64,000 nt of DNA, taken from positions 1 to 64,000 of the forward strand of contig JNVV01000053.1 in the NCBI GenBank assembly GCA_000733355.1, written 5' to 3'. Position 1 is the stretch's first letter. Every line of letters starts with the position of its first letter. The translations under genes were made by a program, and so were the position numbers. The notes below the pieces were generated by a model. The model was not told where the DNA came from, did not search any database, and was given only the letters and a program-made list of their open reading frames with translations. This document shows positions 1 to 11,766 of this stretch, one piece after another. Source of the stretch: Falciphora oryzae. Lineage: Eukaryota > Ascomycota > Sordariomycetes > Magnaporthales > Magnaporthaceae.

Positions 1-521
1 AAAAAAAGAGGCTGTTTCGCTTGGCCTGCTCGTGCTTGCGCCTCGTCTTTCCCACCACCCACCGCCCTGGATGCCTTCGCTTCCCTATTTCGTAACTCAC
101 TGCATGCGCTGGGCCCTGCGGGCTCGCAAGCCCTCTCCGGCCGGCAATTGGCACCTTGCAGGCATCCCCATGGCAGGGAGTTCTTGGCGCGCCAGCCTGG
201 GTTCGCTCACTCACGCCCACCCTGCTGGCGCACACGCCTCCCCCTCCAATGCCACCCACGAGCCACACACCCTCCCCATCTCTGGCGCCCCTGGCCCCTC
301 CCCTGGTCCTTGCTGGCAGGCGGATCGTCGGCCGATCTCGCCGGTGCGTAGCGGGCGGGCGGACGGGCACGCGCCAGAGCATGCTTGGACAGCAATCTGT
401 TGCAAAGCCCATGATCGCTTGTGTTTCTGCGTGCAAAAAGACGCAGACCACCAAACGATTGGTGGCAGGGAAAAAAAAAAGATATCCCAGCGCGCCTAAT
501 CTCGACCTCTTTCTTTCTTTC

Positions 522-546
522 TTTTTTTTTTTTTTTTTTTTTTTTT
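522..546. repeat. Poly(T) tract, 25 nt
   Basis: An uninterrupted run of 25 T preceded by a TTTC-rich stretch, in non-coding sequence. Confidence 0.9.
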
Positions 547-2161
547 GTACTTTATTTTTCCCCCTATCCTTTTGTCCACCGTCGCTCCAGGCAAGCCGCT
601 TGCTTGCAGTGCAGCTTCTCGGCTGCATGGAAGCTTTCGAAACGCTGACATAGATGGAACCTGAACTCTCTCTTGTACATCGGATCTCCTTGCTCCCGCC
701 TGGCCCGTCAAGCCCGTCCGTCGTCCAACTGGCAAGAACGGGTCCCCTTCGGTGTTTGCTCCTGGAGGGATGTTCCAAGTTACGAGCTACCAGGCTGGGC
801 AGGCGGACAGGCACGGGACGAAAATAAAGTTTGTGGCCCTGGCTCAGAGAGCAGTGTCCAGGTTCATGTCAAGCATCCGCTACCATCGTTGATACCCCGG
901 CGGAGGAGCGGACTGGGAACGGCATCCCTCGCGCATCCCAACGAGACGGACACAAACGACTTGTTCTCCATCCTAACAACCAATCCAACCCGGTGTGACC
1001 GGCGAGAACAAGAGAAGGGATGCCAAGCCTTTTGATTAACACTTTGTCAGAACCCGAGCAGGCCCGAACCTCTCCCCTTGCGCGCCGCGTGGTGTCTCTG
1101 TGCCGTGGTGGTGGAGCCTCCGCTGCGTCACATCGCGACAACGTCCATCAGTCAGTCCATGTTGCGTGCAAGTGGGAGGCAGGACGTGGCAGGCTGGTTT
1201 TGCGGCTGCTGACGATGACGGCCGTCACACAGGCTGGAGCCCAGAGGTCTACCGGATGGAACGTCACGCTCGCTCGGTCATCGTTGCTTGGCTTGGGGGT
1301 TATCAACGAGGATCCCCACAGCCCAGCCCACCTCCCACCCTTATGGAAACGGGGCCGACAATGGGGGAGGCTTCAAGGTTCGTTGGTTTCCAACGGCCCC
1401 TCCGTTGGTTCCCGTTTTGTAAGTCATGATTCTGGAGCCAGCATCACCATGCTGAGTCGGGCGGCGCTCCACCGGCGGGCTCGTTTAGGAAGCTTTCTAG
1501 AATCTTGTCAGTCTCGCAGTTTGGGCCCCGCTGACAGGCGATTCATCTCGTGGTTGTGGTTGTTCCGATTCAAAGGGGGTGGGAGTGGGCTGGAGGAACA
1601 CGAAAGTCCCAAGGACGGTCCACCTTTTTGGAACGGTAAAATTTACCTACAACAATCCACCCGCACCATGAGCTGCCTGAAGCTAATTTGTAGCGGATTG
1701 CGAGAAAAAAAAAGAAACGGCCGTCTGGGCAGGCCGGCATTGCGTGTGAGGGACGGAGATGCGGTAGGGCTTTGATGGACGGACGCAAGGAGCACATTCC
1801 CAAAAGGAGCAAAGGCTGGCAGGCCGTGTTGCCGGCTTCCAGGCTTGGCTCCCAAAATTGAACCTTTGGACGTCAGGGGAGCCACCAGCCAGCGTGCCAC
1901 CGCACACCAAGGCCAAATGATGTCCCGCCCCGCCCCGCGGGTACAGGTACCTGTACATCGGTACGTCCACACCCGCCCGCCCGACATAACAAGGTTCATG
2001 CAACCAAGTGTGCTGACAGCAGCTGGTTTCCGTTTAGGCCAAACCTTATTTTAATGGCCTCCCTTTCTGTGGGTCCGCAGGGTTGGGAGGGATCGTCTCT
2101 CCATCATCTTAGTTGGGCGAGGCGGAGAAACTGCCAGACTCCATGTCCCTGCACCCAACCG

Positions 2162-2184
2162 AAAAAAAAAAAAAAAAAAAAAAA
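2162..2184. repeat. Poly(A) tract, 23 nt
   Basis: An uninterrupted run of 23 A followed by a purine-rich stretch, in sequence without a convincing gene. Confidence 0.9.
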
Positions 2185-3617
2185 GGAGGAAAAAAAGCCT
2201 CCCCCTGGATGCCTGGGCTGTGAACTCACGGAGACCTGCACAAACTGGACCTCGGAAACTTTCCTTTCCCTCCACAGCTGCAGCTTCCGAGAAATTTCTA
2301 GGGGATTATCGAGTCTCCTAAGAGCCTCGGCGAGTCGTTGGATCGGGAGGAGGGTGTTTTGGCGATAGAATCGATAGTACGGCAGTGTTATTACGCTCAT
2401 CGCCGCGGAGCCGCAGAAGCCGATGACTCTGGCGGCCATGACCTGCGTGGACGGACGACGGTGTGGGCCATGGCCAGCCCTGAAGCCTGAGGAGTGCTGC
2501 CCTATCCCATTCCTTGTCGCGGCCTCCGCCGTGTCTTGCTGCTTGTCTTTCGACATTGCCGCTGCTGCTATCGTTTTGAGGTTATTTTACTGCTGGGGGG
2601 CTCGTCGACCAGGTGCTGGTGTTGTTGGGATGGGACCGAATCGCATTGTTCCCAATGACCCTGCGTTGCGGTTGCTTTTTGGAAGGGAAGAAAGAACGTA
2701 AATTTCCTGGCACACCGCATCCTTGATTACTTGTTCGAATGTGGCTGTGCCTCTCGGGCAAACTGCACAAATCCGCTGCTGAAGAAAAAAAGACACCAAC
2801 CAGGCTGAACACGTGGGCTAATCAGGAGTTGAATGAGGTACTTAAGATATCGGGCAACCGATGTTATTGGTGTAGATACACCTCAACTGTCCGTTAACGA
2901 AGGCGGCCTATCACCTCCATTCTTGTGGACATTTAAAATCCGCCGTGTGGTCACCTTACTTGGTACGTAATAACATTTATTCGAAATAGAACAAAAATAG
3001 GGGAACTGGCAAAAAAAAGCCCACTCGGCCACCTTTTTAGGTAACCTCGTTACGAAAACCTTCACTAGGGGAAGAGACTTTACTAAATACCAAGCTCTAC
3101 ATCTTTCAACCGAGTGCCTCCTACCACCAGGAACTTCATATCCAAAGAAGGGGCATCTAACAACACTCGTACTCGAACTCATGACGTGGGTTTCCTGTAC
3201 CTCACGCAGAAGGTGTGGGAGCAATCCTCGTTTGTCGCGGGAGCTTGTTGGAAGTAACGCCTGGGGCTGGGTTGATAAAGGTACCGGCATGTCCCGCCCC
3301 TTCCTTTTTGGGACGGGAGGCTGTTTAGCCAATGATCATCGCAAGGAGATGGACCGAGCCAGCCAAGGGTTAGGATGAAAACATATGTGGACTTCAGGTA
3401 TGGTTCGCCCTACTGCCTGCCTGCCATTCTACCACTCTGGGCTGTGTTTAAAATCAACGAGAAAAAGAACAATGGCTAAGGTTCCATAGCGCTTTCCATC
3501 CAGAAAGCTAATCTAGCACACCGAGTAGACCCCACGATTAATACCAGGCTCCGTCATCCGCATCTGTCCCTCCCAGGCCAAGCCCGCCCTTCACAGATAT
3601 CGAATATCTCAGACGGC

Positions 3618-3644
3618 TTTTTTTTTTTTTTTTTTTTTTTTTTT
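3618..3644. repeat. Poly(T) tract, 27 nt
   Basis: An uninterrupted run of 27 T, the longest homopolymer in the window, about 570 bp beyond the BDP1 stop codon. Confidence 0.9.
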
Positions 3645-4213
3645 GGCAGCATCATCGCCAACAGAAGATACAGCACTCAAGCCAAAAGGCGCCAGAGTCA
3701 CAGTCGCTGAAGCGCTGACTCCAGTTGCCAGAGTAGCTTTTCGTCCTTGTCTACCCACACTTGCATCAACACCAACGGCAGCACTGCTGACTGCGGCGCC
3801 GGGAGACCCGATCTCCCCGGTCATGATGGCCGAGGGATGCTCCTGGCTGAACGCCAGATGTGTTTGCAAAATGGCAAGGTCTGACGACTGCCAACATATC
3901 TGCGTCGTCGCTATGGTGAAGCCACCGCCGCGGTTGGCACCATAACTACAAGCTCGCGCAACTGAAGTATTTGAACAGATAATGGTGGCTAGCGGAGACT
4001 ATTTCGCCCGGAAGCAGAATCACAACAGTTCTACGGCAAGGAACAAGAAGAGTCAGGCACGAAAAGGGGTTTCACGGCTACAGAGGAACAAGGTGTCATA
4101 AATATTAAATTGACAACGAGCCCATCGGGGCTGCCCCGCTGTGTAGCGCGGATGTGCTAGGAGCCATGTCGTGATGGCTTCGGTTGAAAGGAATAGTATG
4201 CAGGCTCGAGATA

Positions 4214-6526
4214 TTAACCACCTATACCCCCACCATGACGCTTCCGTCGCGGAGGGGGAGGGCGCGCAGCTTCCGCGTCCTCGTCGATAATTTCGACGTC
4301 CTCCTCCGGCTCCGCGGCCGCAGTGGCAGCAGCACCCGAAGGCTTGGAAGCCCCGCTGGCATCTCCCTTGTTGCCGTTGGCAGCATCGTCGCCGGGTCCG
4401 GTGCCGAGGAGCTTCTTGCGCTTCTCAGCCTGTAGAGCATCAGCCTCCTCCTGGATGCGGCGCTGCTCCGCCTCGTGGGCCTCCTGCCTGCGCTGGTGCT
4501 CCTCCTCGATGGCGGCCGTGGCCTCGAGCTCGCGGCCGGTGCGGGTCTGGTACTCGTCGAGGTCGATCATGACTTGCTTCTGACCCACGAGGGCGGCGTT
4601 GACACCCGCCGGGTTGTGTCTCTCCTCGCGGTTGAACTTCATCTTGATGTGGCGGCGCGTCCGGCCGGGGAACATGTTGGCGATGGTTTGGAAGTCGGTC
4701 CCGAACATGCGCAGATAATCGTAGAACTGCGCCGTCTCCTCCTTGTTCCATGCGTTGGGGCCCTTGAGCTTATTGGGCCTCAGGTATGTGGACGAGTTGG
4801 TCATGCGGGTGAAGTCGTTCTCTTCCACCTCCTCCATGTCCACCTGGTCCGCCATCGCCTCGGCGTGCCTGTCATGCACCAGCGACGCCTGGTTGATGAC
4901 GATCTCGCCGTTGATGATCTCAAACTGCGGTCCCAGCACCGCCGGCGGCCGCGTCGCCGGAGCTCCGCCCGCGGCGGAGGCTTGTGGCCCTGAGCCGTCG
5001 GCTGCAGGGCTGGCGTCATCGTCGCCCGATCCCGTCCCTTCGCCGCCGCCGTTGAGCTTTCGTAGCCTCCGCTCATCGCGCTGTTTCGCGCTGAGTTCCT
5101 TCATCCTGTCGCGCAGCTCGTCATGCCTGCTGAACTTCTTCCCGATGCGCAGATCCTTTGTCAGCTCCGCCATAGTGAGGCTGTTTGGATCGATGACCTG
5201 CTCCTCCGCGTCCTCGGGCGTCTCTGAGCGCTCCCGACGCGGTGGCCTTGGGGCACGCTTCTTCTTCGCACCCGCCGTCTCGCCTGCTTCACCCGTATTT
5301 CCTTCAGCCTCGGCATCCACAGTAATGGTCGCTTTCTTTTTACGCCTCCTGGTGGGTTTGGCTGGTGCGCCCTCGCCGTTTGCGTCTTCGACGGCGCCAG
5401 CACTGTTCTCAGCCGCTGTCGCGTTCCTAGCAGTCTTCCTCGCCCTGGCTCGCGGGCGGGGCGCGGCAGGTTCTCCCTCCGCGGCTGCGTCCTCGCCTGC
5501 ATCTGCCCCCTCCTGTGCCGCGACAGTCGCCCGGGTTCCCCTCCTCGCCGCGGGGCGCTTCCTGGGTTGGGGTGCTGACTGCGCCCCCTCTTCGCCCTCA
5601 GCTGCGGCCGGTTCTGTTTCCTCAGCGGCCGGAGCTGCTGCGGCTTGCGCCTTAGTCGCACGGCGCTTCCTCGCCGGTGCTGCCGCAGGAGCCTCTTCTA
5701 TGGTCGCAGACGAGCCAGCAGTTTCGGCGCTGGCTGGCGCCTTCCGTTTCCTAGCCTGTTTAGGCCTCCCTTGGGCGGCTGCTGGTTTACCGGAGGCCGC
5801 TGCGCCTGTAATTTTGGGGTCAATTGGGATATCGCCGGATGCCGAGGGTGTGGCAGTGGGCGCCGGCATCGGGGGAGCGGAGGGATGAGCCTGTTCTGTC
5901 CTTGCTGAGCTTGGTGGTTCCTCGTTGACGCTTGGTCGAGGAGCAGAGGGCTGGACAGGCTGCGCGGGCGACCCTGCCTCCGGTGCTGTTGGAGCTGGGG
6001 TATTTGCGGGGGGGATGGCCGGGCCTGGGGCAGCGGTAGGCCGTGGTGCCGTCGTTGCCCTTCCAACATCCTTGTCTGCTGGTTGTGCCTGGACACGTTC
6101 GGCTGGCCTTGTAGATATAGGTGTGGGGGTTCTTTGTGGTACCCTCCTCGGCTCAGCTGGGATCGAGGCTCGGCTTACAGCTGAGGTGGCTGCGACGGGC
6201 GTTGGGCGTGGCGCGGCGGCCGGAGCCTCGACAGACTGTGGTGTCGCACTTGACGCTTCGGCGGCTGTGGAGGCGGGGGTGGGAAGAGAGGCGCTCGATA
6301 CGGGAGTCGGCGCAACCTGGGTGGTTGGCTCGATAGCAGGCGGCGCATCTACCGTGGTAGCTGGCGCGGCAGGCGCCGTCGTGTCAGCCGACTCGCTTGG
6401 GCCGGCCGAGGGTGCCTCAGACGGCGTGGGCGCCGGGGTCTTGGAGAGCCGGCTCGCTGCCGGAGGGGGGTTTCTTCGAATGCCGGCCTTCGGCTTGAAG
6501 GACGGCGCGCCCTTTTTCTTCAACAT
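4214..6526 (-). CDS. BDP1: TFIIIB subunit B'' (Bdp1), SANT/Myb domain protein
   Basis: Single-exon gene, 770 aa. Bdp1 joins TBP and Brf1 in TFIIIB, which recruits RNA polymerase III to tRNA, 5S and U6 genes in the nucleus. What is seen: the N-terminus has the basic Lys/Pro-rich start usual for the family. Residues 20-430 are Ala/Pro/Thr-rich and disordered, with Lys/Arg clusters. A conserved segment at about 445-500 (SLTMAELTKDLRIGKKFSRH) precedes an extended SANT domain at about 585-645 with NAWNKEETAQFYDYLRMFG and PGRTRRHIKMKFNREER, the Bdp1 signature. A charged coiled-coil and an acidic then basic C-terminus follow. Longer than the yeast protein (about 600 aa), mostly through the disordered N-terminus. 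The first Met of the frame fits the family start. Its promoter faces that of BRE1 across 837 bp. Confidence 0.93.
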   Translation of the reverse strand: MLKKKGAPSFKPKAGIRRNPPPAASRLSKTPAPTPSEAPSAGPSESADTTAPAAPATTVDAPPAIEPTTQVAPTPVSSASLPTPASTAAEASSATPQSVEAPAAAPRPTPVAATSAVSRASIPAEPRRVPQRTPTPISTRPAERVQAQPADKDVGRATTAPRPTAAPGPAIPPANTPAPTAPEAGSPAQPVQPSAPRPSVNEEPPSSARTEQAHPSAPPMPAPTATPSASGDIPIDPKITGAAASGKPAAAQGRPKQARKRKAPASAETAGSSATIEEAPAAAPARKRRATKAQAAAAPAAEETEPAAAEGEEGAQSAPQPRKRPAARRGTRATVAAQEGADAGEDAAAEGEPAAPRPRARARKTARNATAAENSAGAVEDANGEGAPAKPTRRRKKKATITVDAEAEGNTGEAGETAGAKKKRAPRPPRRERSETPEDAEEQVIDPNSLTMAELTKDLRIGKKFSRHDELRDRMKELSAKQRDERRLRKLNGGGEGTGSGDDDASPAADGSGPQASAAGGAPATRPPAVLGPQFEIINGEIVINQASLVHDRHAEAMADQVDMEEVEENDFTRMTNSSTYLRPNKLKGPNAWNKEETAQFYDYLRMFGTDFQTIANMFPGRTRRHIKMKFNREERHNPAGVNAALVGQKQVMIDLDEYQTRTGRELEATAAIEEEHQRRQEAHEAEQRRIQEEADALQAEKRKKLLGTGPGDDAANGNKGDASGASKPSGAAATAAAEPEEDVEIIDEDAEAARPPPPRRKRHGGGIGG

Positions 6527-7363
6527 GACGCCGGTTTCGGGACAGTCCTAGGCGTATATATGTGTCGCGCGGTTCGTCCTGAGCAATGCGCCTCGAGAAG
6601 CAGGCAGTAACCAGGCATGCAGGCAGGAAGGACCGAGCGCGCGCTCCTGCCCCTCAGGCCCTCTGCGGCGCCCACAGTTCTGTGCGTCCGACGATCGATT
6701 GGCTGGGCTGGCAGGTCCGGTCGTTGTTCATCTCGGTCGAGGTGCCCTCGCGACAGCTATTCTGGCTTCTCGTCTCGTCGCGCCAATCGCTTCACCAAGA
6801 GGATTGCGGGGCGAGCGCGGCTCTGTTTTCTCTGTAGTGAAATTGTTGCGCTGGTGGGGTTATGGATCTGTGACAATGCAGAGTCGAGTCGCGATGGAGA
6901 ACGGCGGAACGCGTGGATGGGCCTGATAAGCCTAGGCCGGATTCAGACTAGCGGGCCTTTGCAGGCCCCACCCGCCACGTCTGGAGTCCTTGGTTGGCCC
7001 GTGTGTCCTTGGTCATCACCTTGGATGGAATCTGGTTCTGGCGAAGGGGCGTCGTCGAAAAATCAACTCCTGACTGGAAACGTTGTTTTCGCGAGCCTTC
7101 AATCACCCCAACGCCGCCCGACGCTCTCTCCCATGCCGCGCCTGATCGGCTCCGCTTCCTGGCTGAGGAGCCGTTGAGCGAACTCCGCCTTCTTTTCTTT
7201 CTCTCGTTTTACCGCTACTTTTACTTCAATCCGACTGTCTCCTTTGTCAAGGCCAGCGACCGACCCAAAGCACCCAAACCAACCGTTCCTCGCCCATCTC
7301 CTGTCTCTCATGCCTATTGTCACATCTCCCGCTGTTTCCTCTCATCCATCTGGCTTCGTCAAG
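6527..7363. promoter_or_regulatory. Divergent intergenic region, BDP1 / BRE1
   Basis: 837 bp between the start codons of two divergent genes, so it must hold both promoters and 5' UTRs. A pyrimidine-rich stretch at about 7185-7245 lies shortly upstream of the BRE1 start, as is common near fungal transcription starts. No specific factor site is claimed. Confidence 0.6.
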
Positions 7364-10047
7364 ATGGAGGATAGGAAGAGGCCAGCGCTCAGCGCGACCG
7401 ACGAAATCGCGCCCCCGAGCAAGCGACAGGCCATCAACGGCGGCTCCAAGTCGCGAGACGACAACGATTTGCGAGACGAGGCTTGGATCGAGGTAAGCGA
7501 CCACAATTCGGCAGCCATCTCTGCTTCGTTTTCCCTTCCCCGCCTCGCCCCCAATGCAACGAACCACAGCCCTTTTGCAACTACGTGTCGCACGCTGCCC
7601 GCCCGGTCGGCCAATATGGTCGCTGCAAGTCGGCGACCGGGCGCTCTCCATAATGACCGGGCGGCACGGCAACCGCACATCGCGTTCAATGCTAATCCCG
7701 GGCTCGCTGCCACCACAGCCTGCTCTATCTCCAGGTTCAGATTGCCCATCCACCCATCCCAAACAAACCAAGCCTTGCCCATACACACAGTTTACTTTGG
7801 CGCTGCGCGTCGCGCGACACGTGGTCGAGGTGACAGGGCGGTGATTGAATGCTGACAGTGGGGGGCTTGCAGGATTACCAAAAAGATGCCATCTACCGCC
7901 AGATGCTCGAGTACAGGCGAGAAAAAACCACATTAGAATCTCGACTCGAAGAAGTTACGAAACGCTCTACGCACCACGATGATCACTTGAGGGTAGTCGA
8001 TCAATGGTGGCTCCAGGTATGTCGCCTGCCCACCTGCCAACCCCGCCCACGTGCCGTCCTCTACGATCGATATTGACGTCCTGCAGTTGTTGGAAGAAGT
8101 CGAGCTCGCGGCCCAAGGATCCATCTCCTCCGACCTGCAATCGAAAGGTATGCGACCCGCTTCCCGCCGACCTCAGCGACGTTCTAGCTGACACCATCCG
8201 GCGCTAGAATTCTCGGCCCTGCAACGCACAGCGCTTCAGTTCAAAGACCATGATGAGTTTCGCGAACACCTGCTGGACAAGAGCAAGGTCATCAAGTCAA
8301 GATTAGAGACACTGTTTTCGCTCGTTTCCACCGGGAGAGAGGTGAAACCAGACGTCACCGATCTCGAGGCGCAAATCACAAAAAGCCGCGCCACTATCAA
8401 GGACCTCCTTGTGAAACTGGACCGCTCCAATGCTGAGAAAGACACCCTTTCTGAGCAGCTCGACACGGCCACCTTACGATATGTCAAGGCCGAGAAAAAG
8501 CTGGATCGCGCCAAGAGCGCCCAGGTCCAAAAACTCGAGCAGCAGGCGCTGAAGAACGCGACAGCACGAGCACCGTCGGCCGAGCGCGGCGCCGATGAAG
8601 GAGGCACGAACGGCAACTCTGAGGCGCTGCAACTGAAGCACGACGAGGTTGTCGCTGTGTTGGCGAAACAGAAGGAGCAGCTCGCAACAGCATTGGCCGA
8701 GATCAAAACCCTTCAGGAGCAGAACACATCATTGAAGGCCCGCCAGGAGACCGTCTCCGACGAGGATTACTCGCGCACCGACTTGTTCAAGTACTTTAGG
8801 TCTCAGAACGAGGACCTGATCAAACGGATTAACAGTCTGGAGGTCATCAACAAACAGCTGAGAGAGGAGGCCGAGAAACTGCAGTCGGAGAGGACGACGT
8901 ACCGCGACCAGCTGAATCGCGAGGCCCAAGCTCTCACGGCTGATCTTGAAGAGCAGCTTCACCAGAAGGACCAGGACCTGACACGCATCCGCTCCATCCG
9001 CGACGATCTCAATGCCAACCTCACGATCCAGAAGGCCAAGGCCGACCAAGAAAGAACCTCTTCGGAGCACATCAAGGACCTGTTGAGCGCCAAAGACGAC
9101 CGTATTGCTGGCCTCGAACTCGAACTCGAGCGACTTCGGCCGACCGAGGATGCTGCCATGTCCACGCCAAGAGAGGATCTCGAGGCGCTCTCCTCTGCGG
9201 ATCTGATCACCAGGTACATCAAGCTCGAGAAGGACTTTGAACTGATCAAGAGCGAGGTTCCTTCGGTCGAAAAGGCCTACAAGAAGGCTGTTGCCCTTTC
9301 GCAGAAGAAGCTCACGGACCTGGCCGCTCTGGAGTCCAAGGTGGTGAACCTAGCGGCCGAGAAGAACAAGGCAGAGCAAAAATACTTCGCGGCCAGGAGA
9401 GATACGGATGCGCGCATCAACGAAAACAAGACACTCCAGATGCAGAACAAGACGAGTTCGACCATCATCTCTCAGCTCAAGGACGTCGAGGCGCACACTA
9501 GGATTTTGGTCGCGAACCTGGAGAAGCAGCTCGCTGAGATGAAGCAGTCCAACGTTTCGATCCTCGAGGACAACCGGAAGGTCAAGGCGGCAAGTTCAGA
9601 TGCTCTGCGCCAGCACGAGGCTCTCAAGAATCAAGCCTCGAATCTCAGCAGCCTAGTCAAGGCCAAAGACTCTGCAGCACATTCTCTCAAGGAGAAGGCG
9701 GCAGCGCATGAACAGGAGCTGGAGAAGGCCAAGGTTCGCCTCGAGCACGCGCTGAAAGAGAGGGATAACTACAAGTCCCGAGGGTCTAGTGATTCGGAGG
9801 AGAACTTGAGGGTAAGCTACGCCCCTTTCAGACTGTTTTGGATTTGTCCCAAGCTAATCATGTGTGTTCACAGAAATTTGCGCTCTGCAATGTTTGTAAC
9901 GGCAACTTCAAGAACGTCACTCTGAAGACGTGCGGACATGTCTTCTGCAACGAGTGTGTCGAAAGCAGAGTCGCGAACCGGAGGCGAAAATGCCCTGCCT
10001 GTGGCAAGGCGTTCGACAAGATGGATGTGATGCATATTCACATGTAA
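7364..10047 (+). CDS. BRE1: E3 ubiquitin-protein ligase Bre1 (histone H2B monoubiquitination)
   Basis: Five exons: 7364-7492, 7873-8016, 8087-8147, 8208-9811, 9874-10047 (stop 10045-10047), giving 703 aa, the usual Bre1 length. All introns are GT-AG and the phases agree. Intron 1 (380 nt) is long for this locus; the other three are 60-70 nt. Bre1 with the E2 Rad6 monoubiquitinates H2B in transcribed chromatin, upstream of Set1/Dot1 methylation. Seen: an N-terminal basic segment (KRPALS...PPSKRQ), an almost continuous coiled coil over about residues 45-645, and a C-terminal C3HC4 RING in the last exon ([20 protein letters not shown], then CNECVES and CPACGKAF) ending in the Bre1-type tail MDVMHIHM. 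All RING metal ligands are present. Divergent from BDP1, convergent with the SARAF gene. Confidence 0.95.
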
Positions 10048-10708
10048 TGCTTGCCACGCCTTTGTCGTCCTGAACTGCGTTGGTCCGCTCGGTGTCCCGG
10101 CACCCGGGCATCGTGCCCGGCTTGAGCCTACGACGAGACGCCTGTTGCAGGCACTAGCCCTCCCACCATCCTCTCGGCCTGCGGAAGGCGGAACTTGGAT
10201 TGCCGCGCCACGTTGGGGCAGCTATGGGTCCGGTGCTTTTTCAGATATTCCCAAGGAATAGCTTGTTGGGGATATACTATTTGTTGTCGGGCATGCGAGC
10301 TGCCCAATCTCGCTCCCAGGTCTATCTACGATGGATCACTCTTCAGTCCGCGCCAGCGTCGTTTGTTTTATTTTGCATTACGTCAAAGAGCCGGAGGCAC
10401 ACGTCTTGGATGCCTTGTACGTCTGTACTTTTATTTGTGTGCAATACCATAATCACTTGGACGGGAGGGTCAAGTACAGCCATATAGCCCGTCTATCAGT
10501 TCTTCAGCTAGAAATCAAAGAAGCCTACATGGCATGTTTGTGATACCATCGGCAGGAGGCGGACGACGGCTGGAAAGTAGCAACATGTCAAGTAAAGTGT
10601 ATAATAGTTACGAGAGTCGAAGCTTCTGCCGGACACTGAGCTGGGTATTCAGACTTAAAGATGATATCTCGCGTGTTGCATAATATTCCCTAACTTCTTT
10701 CGCACGGT
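10048..10708. other. Convergent spacer, BRE1 / SARAF 3' ends
   Basis: 660 bp between two stop codons, AT-richer than the flanking coding sequence, so presumably the 3' UTRs and polyadenylation regions of both genes. No gene is seen in it. Confidence 0.6.
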
Positions 10709-11766
10709 TCAACGTCGGCTGGTTGAGCCAAAGCCGGTGCTTTCGTACCGCGCGCCAGAGCTGGAGCTCGAGTCGGACCGGGAAGGGCCAGCACCGCCGG
10801 ACCCACCCCAAGTACTGCCACGGCCGCCGAAGCTACCATAGCCTCCGTCATACGTGTTGTTGTTCCGGCCTCGGCTACCAGCGTAGTAGCCCGCAGCAGT
10901 CCCGCCGGCCAGGCCGCTCCAGAAGCCGGGCCGCCAGCTCTCTCGGGAGGCGTTGGACTTGGTCCCCGGGTACGGAGGCGGCGGGTCATTGTAGCGACCG
11001 AACCGACCGCCGCCACCACCACCACCTCCCCAGTAGTCGTCGCCGCCGCCGCCTCCGCCCCAGAAGTTGTTACGTCCATGGGGACCTCGCGGGTCGTAGC
11101 CGTCCTGGTTGGCGAAACACGCCGAGTACATGATGATGATGACGACGACGGTGAAGAAGACCCAGAAGGCCCACGCGGGCAGCGAGCCCTCGCTACCACC
11201 ACCGCCGACACCTCCCCCCAGGTCAGGGTAGCGCCTGTGGCCCTCGTCGGTCAGGATGAGCTTGTACTCGACGCCGCACGAGCCCTTGAGGACGTAGGGG
11301 TCCTGGGAGCTCGAGTAGCCCTCGCAGATGACCTCGGTGCTGCCGAGCTTGAGCTCGGGGGGCAGCGAGGCGGTGCAGGACCACTGGATGTCCTCGTCGC
11401 CGTAGGAGCTGCCCTGGTTGGTGCAGCGCATCACGTCGACCTTGTGCAGGGCGCACACGGACCGGTGCGACACGCATTTCAGCTGGGGCGCGGCGGGGAC
11501 GCGGCGGTGGGTGGTTTGCTTGTCGGCGCGGAGGGTGAGGGATTGGACCTGTTTATATGGACGTTTTAGTTGGAGATCGTGAATGCGATGGTGGCAGGGC
11601 AGGGGAGGGAAAGACGATGGTGGCGCGCGCGAAAGCGAGGACCCCTGGGGGAAAAACTGACGTCAGAGAGCAGGATCGCGTCTTTGGGTTTCGCGACGGC
11701 TGTCGGCAAGAAGCCGACGGCAAGGAGAAATAGCCCGGCAGGGTAGAGGACCCTGTCGAGCAGCAT
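10709..11766 (-). CDS. SARAF-type store-operated calcium entry regulator (TMEM66 family)
   Basis: Two exons, 11766-11662 and 11548-10709, joined by a 113-nt GT-AG intron in phase 0; 314 aa. SARAF proteins sit in the ER membrane and in animals restrain STIM-dependent Ca2+ entry; the fungal role is little studied. Seen: a signal peptide in exon 1 (LYPAGLFLLAVGFLPTAVA), then a Cys-containing luminal domain beginning DAILLSDVQSLTLRADKQTT with conserved Cys in CALHKVDVMRC, WSC, ICEGY and GSCGVEY. One TM helix follows at about residues 155-177 (WAFWVFFTVVVIIIMYSACF). The cytoplasmic tail has PPPPYPG and long Gly- and Ser-rich runs. The exon 1 junction restores the conserved family order, which supports the intron. 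The Gly tracts may vary between strains. Confidence 0.88.

Larger units (their letters stand above)
1..4213. other. Gene-poor region at left edge
   Basis: No reading frame here resembles a known protein and no multi-exon structure could be assembled. The stretch holds three long homopolymers (T at 522-546, A at 2162-2184, T at 3618-3644). It also holds an AT-richer block at about 2820-3560 with a Pol III B-box-like motif (see findings). A minus-strand frame starting at 2556 is the only slightly protein-like one, but it runs into the poly(A) tract. The right part probably includes the BDP1 3' UTR. Confidence 0.5.

Noticed and set aside
1020..1775. Plus-strand frame of 251 codons near the left edge
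   Set aside because: No conserved motif, low-complexity composition and no supporting exon structure.
3040..3200. Functional tRNA gene on the minus strand
   Set aside because: A-box-like and B-box-like motifs are in the wrong order and no cloverleaf can be folded.
4743..5888. Plus-strand frame of 381 codons opposite BDP1
   Set aside because: A shadow of the Ala-rich BDP1 coding sequence on the other strand.
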